Assembly (NCBI GenBank): GCA_947643145.1
Contig: CANRVD010000005.1
Span: forward strand, 1 to 64,000
DNA length: 64,000 nt
From: an uncultured bacterium
GTDB lineage: Bacteria; Bacillota; Clostridia; Lachnospirales; Lachnospiraceae
Direction: 5' to 3'
Made by a program: the position numbers and the translations under genes. Every line of letters starts with the position of its first letter. Within the stretch, counting starts at the first letter, position 1. The notes beneath the pieces are model-generated. The model was not told the origin of the DNA and did no database searches. It saw only the letters and a program-made list of their open reading frames with translations. Positions 47,999-57,672 of the stretch are shown here, one piece after another.

Positions 47999-50899
47999 AT
48001 GAGTGAAAAAATAGTATTGATTGATGGACACAGTATTTTGAACCGGGCATTTTACGGAGTGCCGGATTTATCCAATTCGCAGGGGCTGCATACAAATGCA
48101 GTTTACGGTTTTTTAAATATTCTATTAAAGATATTGGAGGAGGAGCAGCCGGATTACCTGACAGTTGCTTTTGATGTAAAAGAGCCTACTTTCCGCCATA
48201 AGATGTATGAAGAATATAAAGGAACGCGAAAGCCAATGCCAGAGGAATTAAGGGAGCAGGTTCCGGTAATTCAGGACATTTTAAGGGCAATGGGTGTTTT
48301 GGTAATTATGCAGGGGGGATATGAGGCGGATGATATTCTTGGAACTCTTGCAAAGCGGGCAGAGGCAGATGGAAAAGAGGTATCGCTGGTATCCGGTGAC
48401 AGGGATTTGCTGCAGCTTGCAACAGATACGATTCTGATTCGGATTCCAAAGACAAAGCGGGGCGGAACAGAGATTGAGGATTATCATACGGCTGAGGTTA
48501 TTGAAAAGTATGGAGTTACACCAAGCCAAATCATTGATATGAAGGGGCTTATGGGTGATACGGCAGACAATATTCCGGGAGTACCGGGAATCGGCGAAAA
48601 AACGGCGGTAAAAATTCTGACGGTATTTCCTACAGTAGAAGAGGCATATGAAAAGATTGAGCAAGTGGAGCCGAAAAGAGCAAGAGAGCTGCTGCGGGCA
48701 AATAAGGATTTGGCATTTTTAAGTAAACAACTGGCAACGATTAAGACAGATTGTCCTGTAGACTTTTCTTTTGAGGATGCAAAATATGAGAATCTTTTTA
48801 CAGAGGAAGCATTCGCATGGATTAAGAAACTGGAATTAAAGTCCTTAGAGAAGCGGTTTGATGCCGGAATCCGCTCCAAAGAGGTGGAGAGGGCACCGGA
48901 ATTTGTCAGTCTGCTGCAAAAAGAGGAGGTTGATGGATTTGTAAAAGAACTGCATCAGGCAGCGCCACAAATTGTGGCAATTGGTTTTTTGGGGGATGAA
49001 TGGAGCAATGGCGGAGCAGAATTAAAGAAGACAAAAAAGAAGTCCGGCGGGCAGATGAATATGGTATTTGATGAGTCGAATACCTGCCTGTCTTTGGAAG
49101 AAGAGGCAAAAGAAGAGACAGAGTATCCTTTTTTGGGAATCAGCATTTCCTATCAGGCAGAAGAGACAAAGACAGCCTGCATATTCTGTTCGAAACAGTT
49201 AACGGGTACTTTTTTAGTGGATATGCTGAAAAATCTGGTGCAGAAGATTTCTTCTATTGCGATTTTGGACTGGAAGAATAGTATGCATCTCACTACTCCT
49301 GTAGAAAAAATAAAGGTTGGAAAGGCATCGAGGGGACAGCAGGTATTTTCAGATCATACACTGGAACAGACGGAGAAACTCTTTACCCGGATTTTTGACG
49401 TATCCATTGGGGCATATCTGTTAAATCCTTTAAAGGACTCTTATACAACAGATGATATTGCAAGAGATTTTCTGGGCAGGACAGTTCCTTCTTATGAAGA
49501 CTATTTTGGGAAGAGAAGGCTTTCGGAGATTGTTCAGGAGACAGAGTACAGGCAGTTTGTAGAAGAGGGGGATTGTGAGCCGGAGGGACTGGGCGAGAAG
49601 CTTATCCATTATCTTGGAAATCTTTCTTATATTACTTTACTGGCAGCAGGGGAGATAAAGGATGCCCTGCGGGAACAGGGAATGTTACAGTTAATGGAAG
49701 AAATCGAGATTCCTACGGCCTATTATTTATACCAGATGGAGCGTGAAGGAGTCCATGCTGACAAGGCAGAGCTGGTACAGATGTCAGAGCTTTTGGAGGG
49801 CAAAGTGAATGCTTTGGAAACGGATATATACGATTTGGCGGGAGAGGAGTTTAACATTAATTCCCCAAAACAGCTTGGCGTGATTCTGTTTGAAAAATTA
49901 AAACTGCCTTATGCGAAGAAAACAAAAACGGGATATTCCACTTCGGCGGAGGTTTTGGAGAAATTGAAAAATGAAGACCCGATTGTTGCAAAGATTTTAG
50001 ATTACCGTCAGGTAAGTAAACTGAAATCTACGTATGCAGATGGTTTGCCAGTATTCATTGAGGCAGATGAAAGGATTCATGGCAAATTTAACCAGACAAT
50101 TACAGCAACCGGAAGAATCAGCAGTACAGAGCCAAATCTTCAGAATATTCCGATTCGGATGGAGCTTGGCAGGGAAATCCGCAAGGTTTTTAAACCAAAG
50201 GAAGGCTGTGTTTTTCTGGATGCGGATTACTCCCAGATTGAACTGCGTGTGTTAGCGCATATGTCCGGTGACGAAAGTATGATAGAGGCATACCGCCAGA
50301 ATCAGGATATCCACCGCAGTACAGCATCTAAGGTATTTCATACCCCGTTTGGGGAAGTGACGGATTTACAGAGAAGAAATGCGAAGGCAGTTAATTTTGG
50401 TATTGTGTATGGAATCAGCTCCTTTGGGCTGAGCCAGGACTTGGATATTCCCAAAAAGGAGGCGCAGGAATACATTAACCAGTATTTTGCAATGTATCCG
50501 GCTGTAAAACAGTTTATTGATGAATTGGTGGCTAAGGCAAAGAAGGTTGGATATTCTGAAACTATGTTTGGGCGGAAAAGACCGCTTCCTGAAATCTCTT
50601 CTTCAAATTTTGTCCAGCGCTCCTTTGGGGAACGGGTGGCGATGAATGCACCAATTCAGGGGACAGCAGCAGATATTATTAAAATTGCTATGATTCGGGT
50701 AGCAAACCGTTTAAAGGCAGAAGGACTGCAGTCAAAAATTGTATTACAGGTTCATGATGAATTACTGGTTGAAGCGTTGTTGGAAGAAAAAGAGACAATT
50801 AAGCAGATTCTTTTGGAGGAAATGCCAAAAGCAGTAGAATTATCCGTTCCGCTCGTGGTAGAGGTTATGGAAGGCATGGACTGGAAAGAAGCACATTAG
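47999..50899 (+). CDS. polA: DNA polymerase I
   Basis: 966-residue family A polymerase. N-terminal 5'-3' exonuclease (about 1-290: LIDGHSILNRAFYG, GYEADDILGTLA, SGDRDLLQL, GDTADNIPGVPGIGEKTA), a middle exonuclease-like domain (about 300-570) and the polymerase domain with motif A DADYSQIELRVLAHMSGD, motif B RRNAKAVNFGIVYGISS and motif C QVHDELLVE. The proofreading DxE residues are not visible in the middle domain, so 3'-5' activity is probably lost, as in Bacillus. Start ATG 47999 follows a GAGGCAGGG site; coaE begins 9 bases after the stop. Confidence 0.96.
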   Translation: MSEKIVLIDGHSILNRAFYGVPDLSNSQGLHTNAVYGFLNILLKILEEEQPDYLTVAFDVKEPTFRHKMYEEYKGTRKPMPEELREQVPVIQDILRAMGVLVIMQGGYEADDILGTLAKRAEADGKEVSLVSGDRDLLQLATDTILIRIPKTKRGGTEIEDYHTAEVIEKYGVTPSQIIDMKGLMGDTADNIPGVPGIGEKTAVKILTVFPTVEEAYEKIEQVEPKRARELLRANKDLAFLSKQLATIKTDCPVDFSFEDAKYENLFTEEAFAWIKKLELKSLEKRFDAGIRSKEVERAPEFVSLLQKEEVDGFVKELHQAAPQIVAIGFLGDEWSNGGAELKKTKKKSGGQMNMVFDESNTCLSLEEEAKEETEYPFLGISISYQAEETKTACIFCSKQLTGTFLVDMLKNLVQKISSIAILDWKNSMHLTTPVEKIKVGKASRGQQVFSDHTLEQTEKLFTRIFDVSIGAYLLNPLKDSYTTDDIARDFLGRTVPSYEDYFGKRRLSEIVQETEYRQFVEEGDCEPEGLGEKLIHYLGNLSYITLLAAGEIKDALREQGMLQLMEEIEIPTAYYLYQMEREGVHADKAELVQMSELLEGKVNALETDIYDLAGEEFNINSPKQLGVILFEKLKLPYAKKTKTGYSTSAEVLEKLKNEDPIVAKILDYRQVSKLKSTYADGLPVFIEADERIHGKFNQTITATGRISSTEPNLQNIPIRMELGREIRKVFKPKEGCVFLDADYSQIELRVLAHMSGDESMIEAYRQNQDIHRSTASKVFHTPFGEVTDLQRRNAKAVNFGIVYGISSFGLSQDLDIPKKEAQEYINQYFAMYPAVKQFIDELVAKAKKVGYSETMFGRKRPLPEISSSNFVQRSFGERVAMNAPIQGTAADIIKIAMIRVANRLKAEGLQSKIVLQVHDELLVEALLEEKETIKQILLEEMPKAVELSVPLVVEVMEGMDWKEAH

Positions 50900-50908
50900 G
50901 AGGATTGG

Positions 50909-51514
50909 ATGCACGTAATTGGATTAACAGGCGGTGTAGGCAGCGGGAAAACGGTTGTAGCGCACAAGCTGGCTGAAATTACCGGTGCTCAGGTTCTGCT
51001 TGCAGATGAGCTGGGGCACTTGGTTATGGAAAAAGGAGAAAAGGGTTACCAGGAAATTATCCAGACGTTTGGAGCGGAAATTTTGGATGAACAGGGGAGA
51101 ATTAGCAGAGAAGCACTGGCAGGGATTGTCTTTGCAGAAGAGGGGAAGTTACAGAAGCTGAACCAAATCATCCATCCGGCAGTCAAAGAATATATCAGGG
51201 ATTATATAGAAGAGCACAGGGCGGAAGAGGGAGTTTTGGTGCTGGAGACGGCAATCATGTTTGAGACAGGTTGTGATGCCTTGTGCGATGAGGTATGGTA
51301 TGTCTATGTGCCAGAGGAGATACGGATGGAAAGGCTGGCAAAAAACCGAGGATATTCCAGGGAAAAAAGCCGGTCCATCATGAAACAGCAGCTTTTGGAG
51401 CAGGAGTTTCGCAGCCGCTGCAAACGGGTAGTCTGCAATGATGGGAATCTGGAGATGCTAGGGCAGAATCTGAGGCAGCTGATATCAGATGAGTTTTGCG
51501 TGAAAATATTTTAA
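50909..51514 (+). CDS. coaE: Dephospho-CoA kinase
   Basis: 201-residue kinase for the last step of CoA synthesis. P-loop GLTGGVGSGKTVV at the N-terminus, substrate motif ADELGHLV, HPAVKEYI and LETAIMFETGCDALCDEVW, with RNRGYSREKS-type lid (AKNRGYSREKSRSIM). AGGAGG lies 5-6 bases before ATG 50909. The polA-coaE order is common in Firmicutes. The last 30 bases overlap spoIIM on the other strand. Confidence 0.95.
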   Translation: MHVIGLTGGVGSGKTVVAHKLAEITGAQVLLADELGHLVMEKGEKGYQEIIQTFGAEILDEQGRISREALAGIVFAEEGKLQKLNQIIHPAVKEYIRDYIEEHRAEEGVLVLETAIMFETGCDALCDEVWYVYVPEEIRMERLAKNRGYSREKSRSIMKQQLLEQEFRSRCKRVVCNDGNLEMLGQNLRQLISDEFCVKIF

Positions 51515-52144
51515 CAGTGGAATATTAAGATACCCCTCTAATAATGCACAGATAGTGAGGAGGAGAAGACAGGTAAGGAACAGAGGCAGCTTTGTAAAAA
51601 AGAGCTGTCTTTTTTTGCCACCGAAAAAAAATCCGCCTGAGGTATCGCCGTTCTCAGGAGTAAACAGGCAGGAATGGAATTCATCAAGCTGACTTATCAG
51701 ATATAGAAATACAGGTGCAAGTAACAGAGTATGAGGCAGAAGAAAGCAGAGGTACTGTAAAACACCCAGAGTACTGCTTAGAAGGAGGCAAAAGCTAAAA
51801 AGCAGACCATGGGAAAAACCTGTATATAAAGTAAAACCTGTGTAATACAGCTTCCAGACATTTGTCATGGCAAAGAAGACAAGAAGCAGGAAAATTTTCA
51901 GACTTTCTTTTAGGCTGTAAAGAAAGACATTTTGATACTTGATTTCAAGATAAGGCAGGTTGTTTACCGTACTTTGGAAGAGGGTAAGTACGGGTTCATA
52001 TAATTGGTTTTTCAGCAGGGTTCCGCTAAAACAGCCTGCCAGAAAACCGAGGAAAAAAAGACCTATCGTCAGTCTGGAAAATACAGTAATGGGAAAATGG
52101 CGTTTGCGTTTTGGCAAAGAGGAATATTTTATTTTGGCAGACAA
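51485..52144 (-). CDS. spoIIM: Stage II sporulation protein M
   Basis: 219-residue membrane protein with about five helices. The first helix carries the family motif FFLGFLAGCFSGTLLKNQL, and the following helices show GFTLYTGFSHGLLFSFCLLL. SpoIIM works with SpoIIP and SpoIID in septal wall remodelling during engulfment. Start is TTG 52144, 8 bases after AGGAGG. It converges on coaE and their ends overlap. The gene supports a sporulation-competent lineage, although it alone does not prove sporulation. Confidence 0.85.
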   Translation of the reverse strand: MSAKIKYSSLPKRKRHFPITVFSRLTIGLFFLGFLAGCFSGTLLKNQLYEPVLTLFQSTVNNLPYLEIKYQNVFLYSLKESLKIFLLLVFFAMTNVWKLYYTGFTLYTGFSHGLLFSFCLLLSSTLGVLQYLCFLLPHTLLLAPVFLYLISQLDEFHSCLFTPENGDTSGGFFFGGKKRQLFFTKLPLFLTCLLLLTICALLEGYLNIPLLKYFHAKLI

Positions 52145-52425
52145 AGCGGTCTCCTCCTGTAATAGAATAAATTTTGGCCCTTCTAAAAGGTATGGGACAG
52201 AGGGAAAAATTATTCCGGCAGAGTGAAAATTTGTGTGTGAATAGTGGATACAGAAGTAAGAGTTTGTCGATTTCTGAGAGACTTGTCGGAATTTGGCAGC
52301 ATCATCCTGTTGACCGGGCAGAAAGTGTATTCTAAGCTAGTACTAGTACAATCCAAATGAATAACTGGTACATTTCTAATTTGGGTTATGCCTGCGGTAA
52401 ATCAGGAAGTGAAAGGGGTGGTCAT

Positions 52426-53949
52426 GTGAAGAAGCTGCTGTTAACGGAAGGCCTGCTTGCCTGCTTTTTTCTTGTCCTTTTATTAGGTTTTTTTGGAAAA
52501 TATATTATGAAGGAGCAGAAAGATACGGGGGTAAATACAAGTATTTCGGGTATCAGCCAGAACTCAGATGGAATATTGGCTGTATATCCAGGCAGGATGC
52601 AGGAAACATTTTCGCCTTTGAGTTACGGGCAGCAGGGTGAGGAAAATGTGCTGGCCATGTGTTTTGAAAAACTTCTTCTCAAGGACAGGAACGGGGTCAA
52701 AAGAAATCAGGAAATATCAGAAAACTGGGATGGCAGGGAGGGAGAGCTGACACAGATTTCTGTACAGTATGACGCCGAAAAGGGATTGTCTACTATGACA
52801 CTTGCTATTAATCCAAGAGAAAAGACTGTAAAGGGAAAGAAAGTAAATGCAGATGATTTAATCTTTAATTTCTATCTGCGTTGTGATGTTTCCAGCGGAG
52901 AGGAGGTACCATTTGGCGGGGTTCTGATTCTGGGCCAGGAAGAATATATGTATGGAACAGAGAAGGTAACAGAACGGAAACGGGAGGTGCAAAAGATGCT
53001 AGAAAAGCCTTCTGATGCGCTAAAAAAGCAATTGCAGGACAGGATTATAAAACAGGAGCTTTTACAGGAGTTTGAGTGGGTAAAGGGCCTGTATCAGGAT
53101 GAGGCATATGAATTTATAAGCAATAAGTATGAAGAGGCAAAGGATTTATTTGCCTATTATTATGCCTATCAGACAAAATATTCTTCTGAGGGAAAGTCAG
53201 AAGAAGAAGTTTTTGAGGATATTTTGGGACAGTATGGATGGGATTACAAGAAACTTTCTAAAGTGACCGGACAGGATTATGATGGGAAGGCACAAAGGAT
53301 TGCCTTGAATCTTTTGCTGCAGGATAAGAAAAAGGATACAGTCACAAGGATTTCTGGAATTGAAAGAAAGGATGATAATACAGTTGTCATACGATATTTT
53401 GGAAAGGAAGAAGATGCTGAAAAACTCTGCGATATCTGGCTGCTTCCGTTGGAGGAATATGGTGATAAGGCGGGATTTGATGGCATAGCAGGCTTTGGGT
53501 TTATAAAAGGCTCAGCAGACGAAATATACCAGAAATCCTGTCAGATGTATAGTGGAACAGGGGCGTTTTATATGCAGGAAACGGGAGAAGAGGAGTTTAC
53601 TCTTCTTAGAAATCCTAATTATCTGGGAAAAAAGGCAGAACTAAGGAAAATCCGTGTACTGCGCAAAGAATTTATTGAAAACAGAGATATCGTAGAGGCG
53701 TTGCTTAGAGAAGAGGCAGATATCATTATGGCAAAGAAAAGCAAGGAATTAGAAAATCTCCTTGCAAACCGGGGGACTGGCGCTTCCTATTCTATACGCA
53801 AGGTAGATATTGATACCAGCCAGTCAGAAAATTGTTTCTTATATCGAACCAGTTATGTGAATACGCCCAGTCTGCCAAAGGAGATTACAGAGTACCAAAC
53901 ACTATTTCAGCAAATTAATCTGGTAAAAGTGAATAGTAACAATAATTAG
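52426..53949 (+). CDS. Membrane-anchored extracellular solute-binding-like protein
   Basis: 507 residues. N-terminal hydrophobic anchor (about 5-27, LLTEGLLACFFLVLLLGFFGKYI) without a lipobox, followed by a family 5 solute-binding-like fold: AVYPGRMQETFSPLSYGQQGE, VNADDLIFNFYLR and YSGTGAFYMQETGEEEFTLLRNPNYLGKKA match the oligopeptide-binding pattern. No permease or ATPase genes are adjacent, so it may be a sensor or orphan. I start at GTG 52426 (AAAGGGGTGG upstream) rather than ATG 52357. The final residues VNSNN are encoded by the GTGAATAGTAAC repeat, and the stop overlaps rfbB. The 280 bases before the gene hold only a GTGAATAGT repeat word and a weak TTGACC/TAAGCT promoter. Confidence 0.75.
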   Translation: MKKLLLTEGLLACFFLVLLLGFFGKYIMKEQKDTGVNTSISGISQNSDGILAVYPGRMQETFSPLSYGQQGEENVLAMCFEKLLLKDRNGVKRNQEISENWDGREGELTQISVQYDAEKGLSTMTLAINPREKTVKGKKVNADDLIFNFYLRCDVSSGEEVPFGGVLILGQEEYMYGTEKVTERKREVQKMLEKPSDALKKQLQDRIIKQELLQEFEWVKGLYQDEAYEFISNKYEEAKDLFAYYYAYQTKYSSEGKSEEEVFEDILGQYGWDYKKLSKVTGQDYDGKAQRIALNLLLQDKKKDTVTRISGIERKDDNTVVIRYFGKEEDAEKLCDIWLLPLEEYGDKAGFDGIAGFGFIKGSADEIYQKSCQMYSGTGAFYMQETGEEEFTLLRNPNYLGKKAELRKIRVLRKEFIENRDIVEALLREEADIIMAKKSKELENLLANRGTGASYSIRKVDIDTSQSENCFLYRTSYVNTPSLPKEITEYQTLFQQINLVKVNSNNN

Positions 53950-54965
53950 CGGTTTCCATACATTTTTTCATAGTAGTCAATATATTCACCTGAAATAATA
54001 TTTTCCCACCAGGTACGGTTATTCAGATACCAGTCTACGGTTTTTTGAATACCGGTTTCAAAGGTAGTAGTCGGAAGCCAGCCAAGTTCCTTATGGATTT
54101 TTGTTGGGTCAATAGCATAGCGTCTGTCGTGGCCCAGACGGTCTGCTACATAGGAAATAAGTTCCTCGGATTTGCCAAGCTTTGCAAGCACTGTTTTCAC
54201 AACTTCCAAATTGGTCTTTTCATTGTGCCCTCCGATATTATAAACTTCTCCCACGGTTCCTTTGCGGATAATTAAATCAATGGCGATACAGTGGTCATCA
54301 ACATAAAGCCAGTCGCGCACATTTTCCCCATTGCCGTACACAGGGACTTTTTTATCATTCAGGACATTTGAAATGATAAGCGGAATCAATTTCTCTGGGA
54401 ACTGGTATGGACCATAGTTATTGGAACAGCGGGAAATCGTACATGGCAGATGATAGGTTCTTGCATATGCCTGTACCAAAAGGTCAGCAGCTGCCTTAGA
54501 AGCAGAGTATGGGCTGGATGTGTGGATTGGTGTTTCTTCTGTGAAGAATAAATCCGGGCGGTCCAAAGGAAGGTCGCCGTATACTTCATCAGTAGATACC
54601 TGATGGTAGCGTTTGATGCCATATGCACGGCAGGCATCCAGCATAACACTTGTTCCAATAATGTTAGTACGCAGAAAAACCTCCGGGTCTGTAATCGAGC
54701 GGTCAACGTGGCTTTCAGCCGCAAAATTAACAACGATATCCGGTTTTTCCTCTTCAAAAATTTTATTTATGCTTTCACGGTCAGCAATATCTGCCTGAAA
54801 AAATTTAAAATTTGGCTTGTCCATAATTAGGGCCAGTGTCTCCATATTTCCAGCATAAGTCAGTTTATCAATGCATAAAATAGTATCTTCTGGATATTTT
54901 TCAGTCATGTAGTGGCAGAAGTTGCCGCCGATAAAGCCAGCTCCGCCTGTTACAATAATATTCAT
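53946..54965 (-). CDS. rfbB: dTDP-glucose 4,6-dehydratase
   Basis: 339-residue extended SDR. NAD loop [34 protein letters not shown], catalytic Thr-Asp-Glu in STDEVYGDL, YxxxK in YSASKAAADLL and SRCSNNYGPYQFPEKLIP are all hallmarks of RfbB/RmlB. It makes the keto-sugar precursor of dTDP-rhamnose. The partner genes rfbA, rfbC and rfbD are not in the window. Start is ATG 54965, behind the GAAATGAGG repeat site; the longer track form is not supported. Confidence 0.94.
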   Translation of the reverse strand: MNIIVTGGAGFIGGNFCHYMTEKYPEDTILCIDKLTYAGNMETLALIMDKPNFKFFQADIADRESINKIFEEEKPDIVVNFAAESHVDRSITDPEVFLRTNIIGTSVMLDACRAYGIKRYHQVSTDEVYGDLPLDRPDLFFTEETPIHTSSPYSASKAAADLLVQAYARTYHLPCTISRCSNNYGPYQFPEKLIPLIISNVLNDKKVPVYGNGENVRDWLYVDDHCIAIDLIIRKGTVGEVYNIGGHNEKTNLEVVKTVLAKLGKSEELISYVADRLGHDRRYAIDPTKIHKELGWLPTTTFETGIQKTVDWYLNNRTWWENIISGEYIDYYEKMYGNR

Positions 54966-54969
54966 AGTA

Positions 54970-55062
54970 ATCCTCATTTCTGCGCTGCTTTTGTGCATAA
55001 AACAATTTGTGCCAAGCAGCGCGCAGACACAAACTGCCGTGTGAATAATTTATTTTTCACAC
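54970..55062 (-). repeat. 5'-UTR repeat carrying the ribosome site (rfbB copy)
   Basis: On the minus strand: GTGTGAA/TTCACAC hairpin (55039-55062), TTTGTGTC...GCACAAAT hairpin (55005-55033) almost identical to that before the ABC exporter, then AAAAGCAGCGCAGAAATGAGG, 23 bases of which are identical to the cvfB leader. Confidence 0.75.
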
Positions 55063-55287
55063 TAATCCTTCCTTTTTGCAAAATATACGTTTGCTTTCTT
55101 GTTTGAGCACAGTATAACATAATTAAAAGAATAATAGAAGCATAATATTTGAAAAACGAAGGGCATGGGGCTGTGAATAGTAAGTTTGGAAATAATTGTC
55201 GCTATACATTGAGGGATTCAGACGTTATAATGAGAAAAAGCAGCGGGGCAGACATAATGCTGTAGTTCCTTTAGGAATCGGGAAGTG

Positions 55288-55365
55288 CCCTTGACGCAGC
55301 GGTATGCCAACAAGAATGCCAAAGGCATTCTTGTAGCGCAAAACGCTGGTTTTGCACTTCTTTAT
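55288..55365 (+). repeat. Tandem-hairpin repeat (copy i)
   Basis: CTTGACGCAGCGGTATGCCAACA, hairpin AGAATGCC-aaa-GGCATTCT, TGTAGC, hairpin GCAAAAC-gctg-GTTTTGC with CTTCTTT after it. The order of parts equals the other copies. The rest of 55063-55615 holds a GTGAATAGTAAG word near 55172 and nothing else that I can support. Confidence 0.65.
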
Positions 55366-55615
55366 GATAAGTTGTGTGAATAAACCCATAATAAATTTGG
55401 CCAAAAGCCATTTGAAGTTTTGCCAGACTTCTAAATACAATCCTCCTATCATGTGTGCTGAATACTACTACAGCATTGTAGGAAGCTCCGCGTTGCTTTT
55501 GCTATTTGTGCAAATCACAGGATTTAACTTCTGAAGTAATAGACTTGATTTTTTTTTCAAAATATACGATACTATCATATAGGTTAGGAATATTTTGGAA
55601 AAAAGGAGAGACAAA

Positions 55616-56641
55616 GTGAAAGTTTTAGTTACAGGTGGTGCTGGTTTTATTGCAAGTCATACAAATGTAGAGCTTCTTGGTGCAGGATACGATATTGTAG
55701 TAGTAGATAATCTGGCTAATTCCAGTAAGGAGTCGATTCGAAGGGTGGAGCGGCTTACGGGAAAAAAGATTACTTTTTACGAGGAAAGTATCTGTGATGA
55801 GAAGGCACTGGATGAAATTTTTGCAAAGGAGCAAATCGAGGCGGTTATTCATTTTGCCGGCCTTAAGGCAGTTGGCGAGTCCTGTGAAAAGCCACTTGAG
55901 TATTTTGATAATAACTTGTGTGGAACGATTTATCTTCTTAAGGTGATGAAGAAGTATGGAGTGAAGTCACTGGTATTCAGTTCTTCCGCGACAGTGTACG
56001 GATTGCCGGAGAAGTTACCGATTACAGAAGATTTTCCACTGTCTGTTTCCAATCCGTATGGACGAACAAAGCTTATGATAGAAGATATGCTTCGCGATTT
56101 ATATCAGGCGGATAAGGAATGGAATATTGCATTGTTACGTTATTTTAATCCAATTGGAGCACATGAAAGTGGAGAAATTGGAGAAGACCCAAATGGAATT
56201 CCTAATAACCTAATGCCATATATCCTAAAGGTCGCAGCAGGAGAGTTAGATTACGTGGGTGTTTTTGGTGATGATTACAATACACCGGACGGGACTGGTG
56301 TGAGAGATTATATCCATGTTGTTGATTTGGCAACCGGCCATATTAAGGCGCTGGAAAAACTACAGCAGAATCCGGGACTTGTTACATATAATTTAGGTAC
56401 CGGAAAAGGCTATAGTGTTTTGGAAATCATCCATAATCTTGAGAAGGTAATAAAAAAGCAGATACCTTACAAAATTGTGGAAAGACGTCCGGGAGATATT
56501 GGCAGCTGCTATGCAGATGTTACAAAAGCAAAGGAAGAATTAGGATGGGAAGCAGTGAAAGAACTTGATAAGATGTGTCAGGATGCATGGAACTGGAAAT
56601 GTAAAAATCCAAACGGCTATCAGGATGGACAGGCAGAATAA
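55616..56641 (+). CDS. galE: UDP-glucose 4-epimerase
   Basis: 341-residue extended SDR that interconverts UDP-glucose and UDP-galactose. NAD loop [42 protein letters not shown] and YxxxK in [12 protein letters not shown], with [12 protein letters not shown] and [17 protein letters not shown] typical of GalE. I start at GTG 55616, 8 bases after AAGGAG. It supplies sugar nucleotides, plausibly for the exopolysaccharide genes that follow. Confidence 0.95.
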   Translation: MKVLVTGGAGFIASHTNVELLGAGYDIVVVDNLANSSKESIRRVERLTGKKITFYEESICDEKALDEIFAKEQIEAVIHFAGLKAVGESCEKPLEYFDNNLCGTIYLLKVMKKYGVKSLVFSSSATVYGLPEKLPITEDFPLSVSNPYGRTKLMIEDMLRDLYQADKEWNIALLRYFNPIGAHESGEIGEDPNGIPNNLMPYILKVAAGELDYVGVFGDDYNTPDGTGVRDYIHVVDLATGHIKALEKLQQNPGLVTYNLGTGKGYSVLEIIHNLEKVIKKQIPYKIVERRPGDIGSCYADVTKAKEELGWEAVKELDKMCQDAWNWKCKNPNGYQDGQAE

Positions 56642-56685
56642 TGTGAATCTGAAAGTTTACAGGTTTCACAGAATGGGAGTAGGAT

Positions 56686-57663
56686 ATGCAGGATTTGACT
56701 CAATTATCAAAAGACATAACAAGTTATGAAAAGCTGGTTCAGTTTCAATGGAATCTGATGGAACATTTATATGATGAACCGATTCATTTGTTCCGGCTGA
56801 TATGTGATTATATGGAATGTTCTAATATTGCGCTTTTTTTGTGCGATTTAAGCGTTATTGTACAAAGTTACTGGTATGACAGAGAGAAAGATGAACTCAT
56901 GGAAAGAAAGCAGAATCTGGATGCACCTTTGGTTAAACTGTTCCGAAAAGAAAAGATTAAGTATTTTGAAGAAGAGGAAATACCGGCAGGTGTAAGTGGC
57001 TATGCAGAGCAGTGGGGAGTGAAAGAGTTTGCGGCCTATAGTTTTTTTAATGGGGAAGTAAACCATTCTTTGTATACGGTGATTCTATATCATGAGAAGA
57101 AAAAAGAACCGGATGTCGTGCAGGGACTGGAGAAGTTTCTGATTAGCAACATTCAGGTTTGCGTTGAAAACCGTATGTATTATGAGAGCATGGCATATGA
57201 AAGCCAGTATGATATTCTGACAAAGCTATATAACCGTAGAAGTTATTTTATGCGCAGCCGGGAGGAATATCCTCTTTTGGATTCCATTGGGGTTCTGTAT
57301 TTTGATGTCAATAACCTGAAGATGATAAATGACTGCTATGGTCATGATGCAGGAGATGCTTTGATTCAAAAGGCAGCGGAGAGTATACGTTGTCTGACAA
57401 GTGAGACGGTGCATGGATACCGAATGGGTGGTGATGAGTTTATTGTTGTTGCAATGAACTGTACCCAGGAGGAATTGAATGAAATGCTGGACCGTTGGGA
57501 AAAGGAACTTCAAAGAATCAATGCGAAGGGTGGAGAGCCATGCATCATAGCGGTAGGAGCAGCTTTCGCAGGTGAGGGCTTTGAAATAGAAGAAGTCTGC
57601 CAGCTTGCAGATAAACGGATGTATCGTGATAAAAAACTGAAGAAAAGGGCAGTTGGATATTAA
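56686..57663 (+). CDS. GGDEF-domain diguanylate cyclase
   Basis: 325 residues. The N-terminal 165 residues are a GAF-like sensor that I cannot name with certainty. The GGDEF domain (about 170-320) has YDILTKLYNRRSYF, FDVNNLKMINDCYGHDAGD and an intact RMGGDEFIVV near 248, so it should make cyclic di-GMP. The RxxD inhibitory site usually five residues before GGDEF is absent. No signal peptide or membrane helix is seen. It lies directly opposite a Pel-like exopolysaccharide cluster, a pathway known elsewhere to be c-di-GMP controlled. GTAGGA precedes ATG 56686. Confidence 0.9.
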   Translation: MQDLTQLSKDITSYEKLVQFQWNLMEHLYDEPIHLFRLICDYMECSNIALFLCDLSVIVQSYWYDREKDELMERKQNLDAPLVKLFRKEKIKYFEEEEIPAGVSGYAEQWGVKEFAAYSFFNGEVNHSLYTVILYHEKKKEPDVVQGLEKFLISNIQVCVENRMYYESMAYESQYDILTKLYNRRSYFMRSREEYPLLDSIGVLYFDVNNLKMINDCYGHDAGDALIQKAAESIRCLTSETVHGYRMGGDEFIVVAMNCTQEELNEMLDRWEKELQRINAKGGEPCIIAVGAAFAGEGFEIEEVCQLADKRMYRDKKLKKRAVGY

Positions 57664-57672
57664 AACTGCCCC

